In this document: one piece after another, positions 23,164 through 38,143 of the stretch
Layout of the letters: each line of letters begins with the position of its first letter
Numbering within the stretch: the stretch's first letter is position 1
DNA from: Membranipora membranacea
Lineage: Eukaryota > Bryozoa > Gymnolaemata > Cheilostomatida > Membraniporidae
Direction of reading: 5' to 3'
Assembly: GCA_914767715.1 (NCBI GenBank)
Contig: OU612069.1
Location: forward strand, 7,876,001-7,936,000
Length of the DNA: 60,000 nt
Program-made: the position numbers and the translations under genes
Notes under the pieces: model-generated
What the model was told of the DNA's origin: nothing
What the model saw: only the letters and a program-made list of their open reading frames with translations
Database searches by the model: none

Positions 23164-26100
23164 GTAATTCATGTACGATTATTTGTTTAATTGTTGCAAC
23201 ACAAGCAAACACAAGCTGATAACGTCTGGTGCCCAAGAACTAAAGAAAAGTATTTACTTCATGCTTAGGAAGGCATGGCAATGAGCAAGACTTGAAGTAA
23301 TATACCATAATATATTCAAGCCTTCTAAGACTGCTCAACCTGTAGATATTATCACCCCTGTTCACTTGAAATGGACACGCTTGCATCTAGAATGAAAAGA
23401 TTTATAAAATGTATACATTTATAAACATTTATAATCAGAAGTGTGCTTGTGTGCTCGGATAGGACAATGGTGATTATTGGCAACAATAGATCGTCATAAG
23501 AGATGGTGTTCTTGTATTGAATGAAATATTGTACCCTGTTGACAAAACAAAAGTGCATGGTTAAAACACAGTATGGATTTGATTTCAATGGTGAAATAAA
23601 AATCTCTTGCCATATTAAAAAACAGGATAACTATTTAAAATATTATCCCGGGAATTAGGAAGATAAACTTTATCAAGTTAAACATGAAACGAAATTATAT
23701 TGTCGAATTGCAATGATCAATGTTTTGCGGATTACTTAATCATCGTCACAAAAATTATACATTTAGATTTTATAATCACGCCTTACAATTACTGGTGGGA
23801 TAAGTGTCAAACCGAGCAATGGGGTGAGTTTGTACTCTAAAGGCACTCTTAAAATTCCTGATGCAACTGAAAACGAAAATAATAAGCAGTGACAATAACT
23901 GATTGTGATCGACGAGCAGAGCCTGACCTCGATGCCGCATTATAAGTGATTGAATAATCATATCGATATGATTACTGATGATATACACTTGGAGATGAAG
24001 TGATCGGATCGAAGTATAGTGTGGTATTTCTAGATCGATATTACTCAGGCAACATGTTGTAGATAGGCGTACGATGGATAAAACGTCTGTCATTACTGCT
24101 GAATTGCCACAGAGAGTTAAACACAATATTGTTAATACCTAATTTAGTTCCCAAACTTTAAAACATTTATAGTGCCAAAAACGATAAGAAAAATGAGTAC
24201 AATTAAACTCACCACCATATTGAGAGGTGTCTAGCTTTAGTGTTCAGTGGTCGATGTCCATTATAAACTGTTCAGAGTATTCATTGTGATGGTTGATTGA
24301 ATACAATTACCATGTAGAATATGGTTAAATACAGATACACTGAGTCAGGATATTTTAGAGCGACATTAAAATAACCGTGCTGGCTGATGTTGACAGTTCG
24401 CCAGTCTTACACAAACTGAATTGACAGATGAGGCTAGCACAAATCTGATTGGCTGATTTGAGAGAAGATAAGACAACTCTTTTAGATTAAAGATTTAGAT
24501 TCAGATTAAACTTCCTAATACACCGGGAGGGTAGGGGTTGGCGAAATATTTGGTTGAATGACAAGTACCAATATTTTGTCAACTTATGACATGGACCAAT
24601 TATTCGGGGAACTCGTTCACCGGTACTAAGAGAGCTAGTCGCTGGACACTCCTGATCACTATGACCTCCTTAGCCCCACTATATTCCCGAACTTTTTCTC
24701 CTACCTTGAAGTTCTTGTAACCTACGCTAACCTTTCTCACTAATCCATCTAAACCTGGATAAACTTCTCTGACTACACCTACCCTATATTTGCCTCTAAG
24801 GGAATTTGAGTCCGCAATGCTGACCACATCGCCAGGGCGCAGATTACGCGAGCGCTGCTTCCACTTACTCTGATAAACAAGCGTCGGTGCATAAAGCTTG
24901 GCCCACTCACTCCAAAAACTCTGCACAATCTTACCTACATACTGTACTCTACCTCTCAGATTGATATCTTCTTGCCAACCGCCTGGGTTACCAGCTGTAG
25001 TCCTTCCGAGAAGAAGAGTGTTGGGTGTCAGTATTCCCAGCTCTGAATCCTCGCTAGGGAGAATTCCAATAGGTCTCTCGTTCAGCAGATTTGCAGTCTC
25101 TGTGAAGACGGTCAGCAGTTCAGAAGCAGTAAGTCGTTGGTCACCGATAGAGAACTTGAGAGCTCTTTTGGCTGCTTTCACCAGAGATTCTACCGCCCCT
25201 TGATGCCAAGCACTATCAGCCGGTCCGAATATCCACTGAATACCATTTTCTGTGCAGGTCTTGTAAGTAGTTTCAGAGTCTAAAGACTTCCACATAGAGA
25301 TAAGTTCATTCTCAGCGCCGATGAGCTGAGAGCCAGGATCGGAGAATATTGTGCTTGGCCATCCTCGTATGCTTGTATATCGTTTCAGAGCCAGTAAGAA
25401 TGATGATGTATCATAACCAAAGGCAGCTTCAATATGAACTGCCCGAGAACAGACATCTGTAAAGATGACTCCATATGCCTTGCTGCTTACTCTCTTTTGA
25501 GTTTCCCCCCTTACTAAATATGGCCCGAAGAAATCCACCATAACACGATCAAATGGAGGACTCGGTGTAAGCCGCTCTATAGGTAGCTTTCCCATCTGTT
25601 GAGAGAGAAGTTTCTGATTTCTGATCCGGCACAATTGGCAGTCATTTACGATCTTCCTAGCTAGCTTGGATCCTTGAACGACCCAGTATTCCTGACGGAA
25701 GGTAGCTAAAGTAACATCTCTCCCGCGGTGTCCACATTTCACATGTGCCTCGTGTAGCAAGATGCTCGTCACTGGGTGCTCACTTGGTAGTAGAGCTGGT
25801 AGTGTGTTCGGTTGAGTAGCCATGGGGTTGTTCCTGATCAGTCTACTCCCCACAACCCATACTCCATCTGTAGAGTCCAGTACCGGATGCAACCTAGAAA
25901 ACTTACCTTTATGACGCTGTGTAGTAGAGCTGAGATCCAAGTGTAGAGTCTGTTGAACGTCCTTGATGTTCCTGCGCTTAGCGTCTCTGAGTATTTCTGG
26001 ACTAATACTGGAAGTGTCTGTCACTGCTGTGAGTTTCTTCTGCTGGAAGGCATGGCATATACGGGCTATAATCCATACATATCTCATGAACTTACTATAC

Positions 26101-29100
26101 TTAGAATAGTCTAGTAGATATGTTGGAGATTTCACTGTGCTGATGTGTGCTACTAGGCCTTCTATGTCTTGAGATTCCTTGCACTCACTATAGGATTTGA
26201 TGCCCCAGAGTCCTTCTGGTTGCTGCAGAAAGGATGGCCCCTGCCACCACTCACTCTCAGGTCCCAGTTCGAGTACTTCTTTACCCCTAGTTATCCAGTC
26301 GGCCGTGTTCTTAGTGCCCTTGACCCAGAACCAAGATGTCATATCTCCTTTAGTCGCAGCCTGAACTTCTCCAACACGGACACCCTCAAATAATCTGAAT
26401 CTAGTAGATACCTTGTTCAGCATGCAGAGAACCGTTTCTGAGTCTACGAGTTGATAAACACGGCTGAAAGAAAGTCTCATCTCTTGTTCTACCACCTTAC
26501 GGGCTCTCTTTGATAAGACAGCTCCGTTGAGCTCCATCTGGGGCGTAGAAAGTCTCCTGAGTGGGGCTATCCTGCACTTAGCGGAGATGAGTCGACTCCA
26601 GTAATTACCATCGTTTAGCTCCCATCGCACGTAAGCACTAAAGCCGTAGGCGAGGTCACTGGCATCTGATAGGATGATGAGAATAGGGTCTCCGGTTGCA
26701 TTGGGTGGGGTTAGACATCGATCATATTCGACTTGGGATAGTTGAAATGTCTCCCTGAATAACTTGATCCACTGAGATCGAAGGTTAGATGGTATAGCGT
26801 CATCCCAACCTAACTTAAGGGCCCACGTTTCTCTTAGCAGGATCTTTGCTCTCAGGAGGAACGGACTGAGGATCCCAATAGGATCGTAGATTCTCATTGT
26901 TTGTTCTAGCACAGATCTTCTTGTAAGATTTACAGGTATGAGTCTAGGTATCTGTTCCTTAGTCAGGTTGGGTTGAGTGTAGATTCCTTTCTTCTTTGTA
27001 GAAAAGTTAATCTTAGGAGAGAAAGTGATATTATCTGTTATGGAGCACCAAGTTATGCCCAGTATCTGAAGTTTTGAGGAGTCGCTTATAGGTGGAGGAG
27101 TATCCAGGTCCACCCTAGGAGAGGATTCTCCACTGAAGAGCCAGTGTTTGATAGTAAATCCTGCATCTTTCAGTACATTTGTAGTCTGGCGGGCTAGGTT
27201 TCTTGCTTCCTCTGCAGAATTTACCGATTGTACAATATCATCTACATAGGTGGAATGCTTTAGAAGTTTGGAAACCTCTAGCATATCATCTTGACACATA
27301 TCGGCAGTCTTATAAATCGCTTCAGAGCTAATTGCTGCCGCTGGTCTATCACCCATGTTCACCCGTTGAATGATGTAGACGTCCGGATCTCTGTCTTCTA
27401 TGTCACGCCACAAAAAACGATGGCAGTGTTGTTCAGTTGGTTCTATGAAGATTGAGTTGTACATTTTCTTTATATCTCCCACTAGCACCTGAGAACCTTC
27501 TCTCCATCTAAGTAGAACACCTAGTAAATCATTCAAGTAGGAATCTGGTCCTTTGGCCAAGAAAGAGTTAAGTGATATACCCTTAAACAGCTGACTTGAA
27601 TTGAAGACAATCCTTACTGGTGTAGAACTGGACTTTGGATTCTGTACTGCCAGATGTGAGATGTAGAAGACTGGTCCTTTCCAAGATTCGATCTCCTCAT
27701 CAGTTAGCTTCCGCGCAACCTTTCTACTTACCATATCCGCTATCTGCTCCGAGTATATCCTAGCCCACGAGTCATCCTTCTTCAACGTCTTCTCTGTACT
27801 ACGAAGAGTGGCTACAGCTGCATGGTAATTATTAGGCAATTCACATGGATCCCTCATCCACGGGTACTTGGTAACCCAGGCTTTCATAGATGGATTGTAG
27901 TGTAGATTTTGCCTAATAAGCTGAAGTTCTTGTTCCTCCCTAAAAGAGAATGTGTGACCTGTAATGGGGCACTTCCCGCAACGACAGTTGCCACACTTGA
28001 TAGACAATTCAGTGCCGAGAGTTTCTCCCTCAATAAACTTGCTGATTCTCTGACTATCTTCGACAGTTATGAGATGGCTAGATGGTTGAGCGAACTCTAT
28101 GTGGTTGGTCTTTACTCTGACACTGACTACTTCATCAAGTCCTGTGACTTGAGTAAACTGACAATGAGGTGATGATTCTAATCTCAGTCTAGGATGGGTG
28201 CCGTTGAGACAAATTCCAAATGGTCCTTTCAGTACTTTCAGGTGTTCTCCTGCTGATGCGATCTCTTCTCTAGGTTGTAAGCCACAATAATCACTTCCAA
28301 CTAGTATGTCTACAGTATCTGAGTTTCGTTGAAGCAACCTTGGATCTATAGAAGGAAACAAACTCCTGAGTACTTCCAAGTCTAGACGAGCTACCTTTCC
28401 CGTGATCTCTTCAAGCCCAAGACAAAGAACTCGAACAGATCTCTGAGATGTATCCTGTAGATAGACTTCATAGAGATAGGTATTATGTGTTGATTCCATG
28501 TTTCCTGTAGTTGTCAGCTCGACATTTATCGGCTTGAGCTGGGTAGCGTGTAGCCTCTTTGCTCCGGCATGTGTAATAAATGTGCCATTTGAACCATTAT
28601 CGAAGAACACAGTTGCATCACTGTCAGAACCAGAAACAGGCACCTGATGGATACATAATATTGCTGGGCATGCCTCATGTTTACCTGTGGCATTACTAGA
28701 TAGATCTAGGTGGTTTGATGACATACTGACTTGCGACTCAGATTGTTTCTTACACAACAAGAGATGATGATTTACCATATTACAGCTACTGCACGCAATC
28801 TGAGACTTACAGTCTTTGAGTTCATGTTTGCCAAAGCAGCGATAACAAGCATGCTGTTTTCTAACAATACGTATTCTATCTTGCACTGACATACCTAGAA
28901 ACTGTTTGCACTCTTCGGTTGTGTGTGATTTATTGTGAATGACACACAAAACTACGGATTTATCATGATGTACATATTCTGATTGATTTGCATGATTCAC
29001 TGAGCGAGATGATTCAAGAGTTACATCAGACACAGCACTATCAGTTGTACTACAGTAAGAGTTATCATCACCATCATACACATATATAGAATCAGTTGTG

Positions 29101-32100
29101 TGCACTTTCACGGATTTATCTCCCCTTCTTTTCTGCCTCTCTGCTAGCTTCATGCATGTGTCTCTTTCCTCTTCTAAAAAGTACATAAACAAAGAGAAGG
29201 GGTGCACCTGCTCATCTATGCTGGCTCTCTTTACTATCTTCATCCAGTCTTTCCTTGAAGTAACAGGTAATAAATCTACAAGCTGATCGACTACAGGCTG
29301 ACAACACTGTTTATTTGTCCAACTTCACCAAGTTGGCTGTAACACATTTCAACTTGATTTACGAGTTGCACTAGACCAAGCAAATCATTATCAGCTACAG
29401 GTTTCAGCTTTTTGAACTCATCACTGACGCTTTGTATATTGAGACTGACATCACAAAAGAAATCATCTAGTCGTTTCAACATTCTCAAGTATGCACCAGA
29501 CTGAGTGACTAAGACAGCTTTAACAACTTCTAGAGCCTTGCCGCGGAGGCATGTTTTGAGCGCCCATGCGCGTTCTGTATCATTTCTAAATTCGTATTGC
29601 GCGTGCATTAACCAGACAGACCTGAACTCTGGCCAAGCATTGCGTTCTCCATTGAAAGTGGGTAATGGTGTTTTGGAAAATTTTGATTTCCTTCTAGAAT
29701 CACCATGACTGTTAGAACTAGGTAAATCGTTGCTATAAGCTAACGGATATGCTTTGGGCTTAGCATCACCAGATTCATATGCTGCGACTATTGATAAATC
29801 ACTGATTCTACCTATACTACTGGTCTTTAATACACTCCCTCCCGACCCCTGGGACTCGTTATTCCTACTTATACCGGTTTGTACAGGTGGGCCGTTAGGA
29901 GGTATAGAATCAGGAGTGTCAGCGACATCACTATCACTGGTCCCTAGACTGACTCGAGTACTCTCAAAGTGTGGACGTACATCGGGGAGATGGTCACTGC
30001 TACTAGCCTCATCAAACTGAGTTGTACCAGGATTGTTATCTGGCACTCTTGCAAAATGTACTGCTTTGCTTATAGAACACTGTTTCTTACTCTTATAAAT
30101 AGCCTGACCCAGTTTACACACACTTTCATCAAAGTTTTCAGCTAACTCTGAATCAAAAACCTGAACACTTTCACTAAGGGTAGACAACTCTCTACACCGA
30201 GACAGATGTGAATCAGCTAGCTGTATATTGTACAGTGCATCCATATCACTCTCGGTGCTAATTTGATTTGTATAAAAATCAGCTTTCTTAAGAGCTTTAT
30301 CTATATCTAACCCTAAACTTGTGGCATAAGATTTACAGGCTTCCATATACGTGTCGTCGATAGATTGTAGGTATGCGGCTAGGTCTAAACCTCCTACAGT
30401 ACGGTGAGGTGAATTTTTTTCATCACTTTCTACGAGCTCACAGTAATGATAGTGTAGATTGAGAATTTCTGCATAGGTTTCATTCAGAGTATTATACAGT
30501 GTGGCTTGCTGTTTACTACTTGCGGTTTTGATGAGTTTTGCCGATGATGTGAGTCGTGCCTTTTGTCTCGAGCGCTTGTCTTTTATCTCAGTGATAGCTT
30601 GCTCCATTGTAATACTGGTGGCTTGCTCCCGTAATTGGTACTGTGCTCGGATAGGACAATGGTGATTATTGGCAACAATAGATCGTCATAAGAGATGGTG
30701 TTCTTGTATTGAATGAAATATTGTACCCTGTTGACAAAACAAAAGTGCATGGTTAAAACACAGTATGGATTTGATTTCAATGGTGAAATAAAAATCTCTT
30801 GCCATATTAAAAAACAGGATAACTATTTAAAATATTATCCCGGGAATTAGGAAGATAAACTTTATCAAGTTAAACATGAAACGAAATTATATTGTCGAAT
30901 TGCAATGATCAATGTTTTGCGGATTACTTAATCATCGTCACAAAAATTATACATTTAGATTTTATAATCACGACTTACAATTACTGGTGGGATAAGTGTC
31001 AAACCGAGCAATGGGGTGAGTTTGTACTCTAAAGGCACTCTTAAAATTCCTGATGCAACTGAAAACGAAAATAATAAGCAGTGACAATAACTGATTGTGA
31101 TCGACGAGCAGAGCCTGACCTCAATGCCGCATTATAAGTGATTGAATAATCATATCGATATGATTACTGATGATATACACTTGGAGATGAAGTGATCGGA
31201 TCGAAGTATAGTGTGGTATTTCTAGATCGATATTACTCAGGCAACATGTTGTAGATAGGCGTACGATGGATAAAACGTCTGTCATTACTGCTGAATTGCC
31301 ACAGAGAGTTAAACACAATATTGTTAATACCTAATTTAGTTCCCAAACTTTAAAACATTTATAGTGCCAAAAACGATAAGAAAAATGAGTACAATTAAAC
31401 TCACCACCATATTGAGAGGTGTCTAGCTTTAGTGTTCAGTGGTCGATGTCCATTATAAACTGTTCAGAGTATTCATTGTGATGGTTGATTGAATACAATT
31501 ACCATGTAGAATATGGTTAAATACAGATACACTGAGTCAGGATATTTTAGAGCGACATTAAAATAACCGTGCTGGCTGATGTTGACAGTTCGCCAGTCTT
31601 ACACAAACTGAATTGACAGATGAGGCTAGCACAAATCTGATTGGCTGATTTGAGAGAAGATAAGACAACTCTTTTAGATTAAAGATTTAGATTCAGATTA
31701 AACTTCCTAATACAGCTTGTATTGATATGACTTTTGGCTATGCACCATTTCCCACGATATTTAAAGTCTCAGTTCTTCTAGGCTATGTTTGGTATGGTTT
31801 GAAAGATCTCAGACTTAAAAGTCATTAGGGCAAATGAAGTAAAACAGCCTGTGAACCTTATTGCAGTAAAACTGCTGCAAAGTGTGAAATTTGGGATCAT
31901 AGTGGATCATAGTGGATCATAGTGAATTATTGCCTCCACCTGACCACTATGATCCACTATCATCCTTGCTAATATATTTAAAAAAAGTAAAGTGCTATTT
32001 TCCATTTTCTATTTTATCATTTTCATATGCCGTATGAAATCAAAATATTTGAATGACAGGCAATTGATAAAAAATTGCATAATCCTTAGATAGCGTAGCA

Positions 32101-35100
32101 AGATACCAATACGACCTGATATTTATTGCATTGTGACATTCACGTTATCAGTCAGTTTCGGTATTATCCAGTTCTCAGTTACAGCCTCACAACAATAGAT
32201 ACAAGATACATCTTGTCGTAAGGATAATAGTCAACGATATTCTTAGGATAGATAGGATGAGAGATCACAATTCTGTGTAGTGAATAGCAGGCATGGTAAT
32301 TAGCGCCATCGATCCATTCTTTTTTGAGATGGTGAGATAGTGCAATCAGTTAGCATGCTTGCTATTCATGGCTATGTGATTTGTGCCGCAGGAGTTGTGG
32401 GTTAGAGACCCTTTGGGGAGCTTTCGGCCCCCAGCACCCTTGAGCATAAACCTCTCTCAACGATATTCATAGTATTAACAACTTGCCACTGTTGTTCATC
32501 AGTGTGGTACATTTTTTATCGATGTCTTTGCAGATGCGAATCATGAATGCGTATCAGATATAGAGTGTGCAGGTCTGGGGACTGTGGCAGTATGTGAAGG
32601 CACACCTAAATCCTGTCGATCATTCTGTCAAAACAGCATGTACTGCTCAGGTGGAATATGCACTTCAGTAACAAGGGTTACAGGGGAGACAATAAATGTC
32701 TGCATGGCACAGTGTACTCCTTCATCTGCAGATTGTGATTGTACAGACTCACAATTTTGTCTCAGTAAGTTTTTAAATATTCCACTCAAGTTTGGGAGGT
32801 GATGCAGTTTCAAACTAGAGAAAACTTTCCAGTATTTAGAGTAGAAGATATACGCACATTCAAGATAAGGCCTCTTGATAATAGCTGAGGGCTCAGCAGC
32901 ATTCAGTTTTGGGTGACATTCCAATATGGAATGATAGCGTAGTTGTGGTGATATCATTGAATGGCAGTCAACAACCCAGTCTTTTTGTTCATAGCTCTTA
33001 TTTCAATCGGATTTCTGGCTTGAAAATGCCACTCTGTAATGTCTGTATATCAATAAAGGAATCTTTAGCAAATAAAAACATGTTGTGATCTCGATTCACA
33101 TTAATGTAGTTTATTAATGAACATTCTGATAGAAAGAATCTTTCAATGACAATCTAAATTTTTTTCATGTTGATTCTTGTCATGGTAGATAATTCTTTTA
33201 TTTCCAGCTGGAAGATGCTTCACACTTTGCGATCCATTAGATACTCAAAGCAATGCATGCTGGGAAGCCGGGACAATATGTAATCCATATGCAAACTACT
33301 GCTCAGTGCCATGCTTGGTAAACCTACTCATATATATTATGTATTATTATGCTTTCATCGAGACATGTTATCGCTAAATTACCGATGACCACTTCAGTGA
33401 TTCCGCCCATATAATATAAACATTTGAACAAGTACTTGAGAATCAAAACAGCCGATGACCTCAGAGTTGAAAGAGGCTTATGGAACTGGATCTGGCTGCT
33501 TGCTTTTGTCTTCCTAGTTATACACAGAAGAGCAAAGTTCTGAGATGAGTAAGGTTTGCGTAAAAATATTTATTTGCAGGTAGATTCTAATTGCCGCACT
33601 GTTTTGGGAGTTATGTCAGCCGGTTTTGAGGGATTATGTGTTGTCGGATGTTTCAGTGATTCTGACTGTGGAGGTTCTGATTTCAAATGCTATCAGGGTA
33701 AGTGAAATTAACAATTGTAATCATAACATATGCCATATTTGAAATTCCTGCTATACTACCTAATGTAATTAATTTTCAGCCACATAAGTTGTAGTAATGT
33801 CTATGGCGTAATGACCATGAATAAAACAAATCTAAAAACTTCAACTTCATATGAACTGCAGAGGTCGATTAAGAAGACTTGAATAATTCACTATACTCAA
33901 GTGTCTGGTGACTGTGTGAAATATTAAGGTAATATCTCAGCAGCCCCACTTTGTTCCATTTGTGGTAATTTATAAAAAAATGTGCCCATTGTTGCCTTCT
34001 CTTTTCAATGTTTGCACAGAACAGGTCTGTTAGAACATCACGACACCCTGGCTTGCTTTCAACTTTTCGTGGTTCATGCGGTTTTTATTGTATTTTCATG
34101 GTGTACCATCTCCAACTTAGTAGGGAAAGTTATGTATTTTATTTTTATAAGTTTATGTTCAAAACATTATTTCATTTCTTGGTGTAATAATTTTTCCTAG
34201 ATGAGGCTTTACATAGGCTCTAAATAATCATTTCAGACCAAATTTGTCTAGTGCATATTTCAACTGGCCTACTCTGATGGAACATTGTGAAGAGAGGGCA
34301 AGAAAGGAAGCACTTTTCTAATCAGGCCCCATAAAAAATATTTTAGAAGAGGTGCCGCTGAGATGAGGCTAATGAATTGTTTTTAATATATGCTGCTCAA
34401 ATTCTTTCTTCACAGAAAATTTCCCTTTTATTTTCACAGGTATGTGTTTACTGTACAATCCTGGGGAGATACCGTGTGCAGCTGATAGCGAATGTCCCGC
34501 AACTGTATATTGCGATGAGGCACAAGGAGTTTGTGTGTCACCATCTGACCGGAATACGAGCTGTCAAATGTGGGGGACTGTGGATCACTTGCCTGGTGTA
34601 ACACAGATGGCACTTGTGAGAGGGCTGTCAACATTGGTGAATCCTGTGACGGAAGCGAAGACTGCGGTATGTTTTGATAAAAGATATTTCAATGCCTTCT
34701 CATTGCTTCTTTTGTTTTTTGTTTTCACATGGTCTTATTTGCTTCACGCATTGATCGGTGGTTAATAAAGTTCATAATATATAGCTAACAACAATATTCA
34801 GTAACATGCTCACAGTTATACATTGTTACAAGTATACTAGGTTTGATTGGATATAGACCATAACACACAGGAGGTATACTGTTTGCTTGCAGGCAGTTTA
34901 AAGATTCCCCTCTGAGTCATAAAAAAAACCAGTTATGGATGGCGAGGTTTTAGTGTCTAAACCCCACACCATCCTCAGGCTTAAGGGGGCCCGCTAAATA
35001 GAGTGATTAAATTAGACCATTGACATATCTTCACTAGGAATATGGTTCTTAACTACACACCTTATCTTATCCCCACCTATCTCCGCTCTGTCCTATATGA

Positions 35101-38064
35101 GTAGTGGGTGTCTGCCAGAGGCCTAGCACTATTCTTTATCTTCTGAGCACTATTCTTCACTGAGAGAACAGTAGAGAGGACACTCATTACTGTAGCCACT
35201 GATAAATATCCATTCATATATATAATGCATATCAATGAATGTAGCTAATTATGAACCTTGCGTGTTACAGGGCCATATGAAGATTGCAGTGGTGGTGAGT
35301 GTACCCCACAGCAAACGAACACAGGGTTGGTGACAACTGTATGTAAGACTGAGGAGTGTGGCTGCCACTCAGAGAATATGCAGTTGTATGGAGGTACAAG
35401 GTGTGAATCGACGCCAACAGATACAGACGGTAAGCAGACCCGTAGTACTAGGGGAGGCAGGGAGGCACTGTCTCTCCTAGTAAGCTGAATACAATGGCCT
35501 AATAAACACCACAATTGAATAATCCATGTTTGAATCAGCTGTTCTGGGCTCAAATTGCTCGGCAAGGAGCTTACTGGTGATGCTTCTGACTCGCCTCGGA
35601 CACGTCGACACCTCGAAATGTCTGCTTCAAATAAGCCAGAGGTTGTAGTTCATGCGTGTTTTACAGTCCATTCTGCGTTTTCCATCCTTAAAACCTTAAA
35701 ATAGAGAGATTTATTATGAATAGTAGGCATCAACCAATCTTTTTTGAGGATGGTGAGAAGACACAATCTGTTAGTGCGCTTGCTTTTCACTGGCAAGTGA
35801 TTGGTGCCGCAGGATTTGTGGGTATATACCTCTTTAGTGTAAAGAATTAAGATGTAAATTTAAAGCTGACATTGTAGATTGCTATGACAGCGAGGAATGC
35901 CCTGGCTTTGCATGTCTGTCAGGTAATTGCTTTCTGGTATGTAACGGTGATGGCCAATGTCCGTGGCATCATCACTGTGTGGAAGGTTTATGTGAGCAAA
36001 GTTGTCTCAACTTGGACATACCAGGTAAGTTTATTGTCAAGCTGTTGAGTACCTCCCTCCCCCCTTTATCTCTTTTTTTCCGTTGATAAGAATCCTGCTC
36101 AGTGAAAATTCTTGAGATTACTCCAAATTTTTCGCTCACTTTGTAATCAAAATAGAATTAAATTTTAACCTCATACTATCATGAAAATAAGGCATGACTT
36201 AACCAGACCTGATGGAGTGGTAATAAAGTAATCCAACCAAGAAAATTTTCTTTGTAGAGTTCAGCTGCCCTCAAAACCTGGTTTGTGAAGAGAATAGGTG
36301 CAGGATGACATGTACTGCAGGTTCGGGCTGCTTTTCACACCAGGATTGTGTTGAAGGTCACTGCATCAACACTTGCGTGACAGGTAATGAAATATTTTTG
36401 AACTTTTATAAAAGAGTTTCTGCAAGTGTATAATTCATTCAGGCGGTGGTGTATCTTCAAATTGAATTCTCCTATGAGTTAATCACACATATGAGTGAGT
36501 TAGTTAACTAAATAAAAAAAGATATCAGCAGAACACACTAATATCAAGGATTTGACTGATGACCCACACAAACACAGTCAGATAGTGAAGCCAATTGGGC
36601 ATGATAGCACACATAGCCTGAGACAGCACAGTCCACACAATGACAATGCACTTAGCAAACTCTTCAGGTGAATGTTAGGGGCCACAATGTGGTTCACCAC
36701 AGCTACAGAAGGAGTGATCAGCAATATCCACTGATGTCGATGGTTTGACTCTGTGTAGCAGATTTTGTTTGTGCAGAAGGAGTGATCAGCCCCCAGCAAA
36801 CGGCAAACATTTCTATACCAGTATGATAACAATGCTATAACCTTCAAGATTCCTCGTCAGAGCGTTTTTGTGTGATGTTATAGTTGCGAAATCTGTGGAC
36901 ACGTTTTAATGTTATGGTCATGTTATTTTAAATGTTACTGATTAACAGCTTTCAAATGTTGTTACCCGACATTGTGAGAGCATTATTTTATAATGTTACA
37001 ATAACGCCAGGTGACAGCAGATTTCCATGTTATAAAAATGTTACGAAATAAAATTAAAGAATGATGGTGCAGTATCGTCTTCATGAGGAAGCCTATTTAT
37101 ATGGCATGGTAAAATTTTGGCAACATGGCCATATTATTACATGCATATATTTTAATTGTCAAGAATTTAATCAAAATTATAACTTATCAAACTCTGCGTC
37201 AAAGACAAGTAGTGTGCAACTTTGTAAGATCATGAAATCTTGAAAGATAAATTCACGAATCATCATGTAATAATTCTGCATTTTATTAATATCCACAAAA
37301 TATAAGAATATAAGAAATCCACAAAAATAAGAACAAAATATGTTGTAATAACTGATGGTGCATGGGGCATTCAATTGAAATGATGCAAAAACTTATGAAA
37401 ATAAGGGAAGAAGATAAGAAAGTTTAGTATTGGAAATTGGGAGGAAACTAGCATCTATCCATCAGAGTCATCCAATCATCTCGGGATTCCTTTGTGCCCT
37501 GTTAGACAGAAGCTGTAACAGAAAATAGAAAAAAGGATTTGTTAGATATATATTCACAATAAATTACACTTCAAATTCGTAGCTATATCATATTTGATGG
37601 ATTATAGCGATGGTTTCTATGAATACCGCAAATAATTACAAAACAATTTCAGCAACTATTTCTAAGTGGTTAGGGACAATGTGAGAAAAGGTTTATTATG
37701 TGAATACTGAGCTGTCTGCCCTTTGTCAGTGTCACTACAACTCCAAGTTGATTTTAAATCTCAAATGCAAAATGTCAAAAAACAATTGGTAATTCAGAAG
37801 TCAATCCTTTGAAATTAATTGTGCTTGCCAGAATATTTGCATGCAAAACATGTTTAGGATAATAAAAATTCAATTGAGGGAACTCTTATCATTTATCAAA
37901 TCCTTCAAAAAAGTTACCTTTTATTTTTTGCCACCCTTTTAGTGAGAGGCAGCTCTCAGTATGTCGGCTATTTTCATATCTATTTCCTTCTGGGTATAAC
38001 ACTGCTGTATCAGTGCCCCTACAATACAATAGAATATCAATTTGACAATGAATTTTTGCATCTC

Positions 38065-38143
<79 letters not shown>

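Larger units (their letters stand above)
23450..31714 (-). mobile_element. Young BEL/Pao LTR retrotransposon, 8,265 bp, antisense to the host gene
   Basis: The element has two 1,073-bp LTRs (TG...CA ends), gag then pol on the minus strand, and a 5-bp target duplication. Domain order is gag with a BEL-type C-terminal region, zinc knuckle, aspartic protease, reverse transcriptase, RNase H, integrase; this order with protease before RT and integrase last, plus the RT motif YVDD, marks BEL/Pao. No envelope frame was seen. It occupies the intron 23164-32533 of the giant gene in antisense orientation, the orientation least likely to disturb host splicing and polyadenylation. Near-identical LTRs point to recent insertion. 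A one-base offset separates the gag and pol frames. Confidence 0.95.

Noticed and set aside
23352-24126. Two minus-strand frames repeated at 30583-31318
   Set aside because: They lie inside the LTRs and are duplicated because the LTRs are. There is no known domain.
23164-32533. An envelope gene in the BEL element
   Set aside because: No frame of sufficient length lies between the end of pol (24600) and the 3' LTR (24522).
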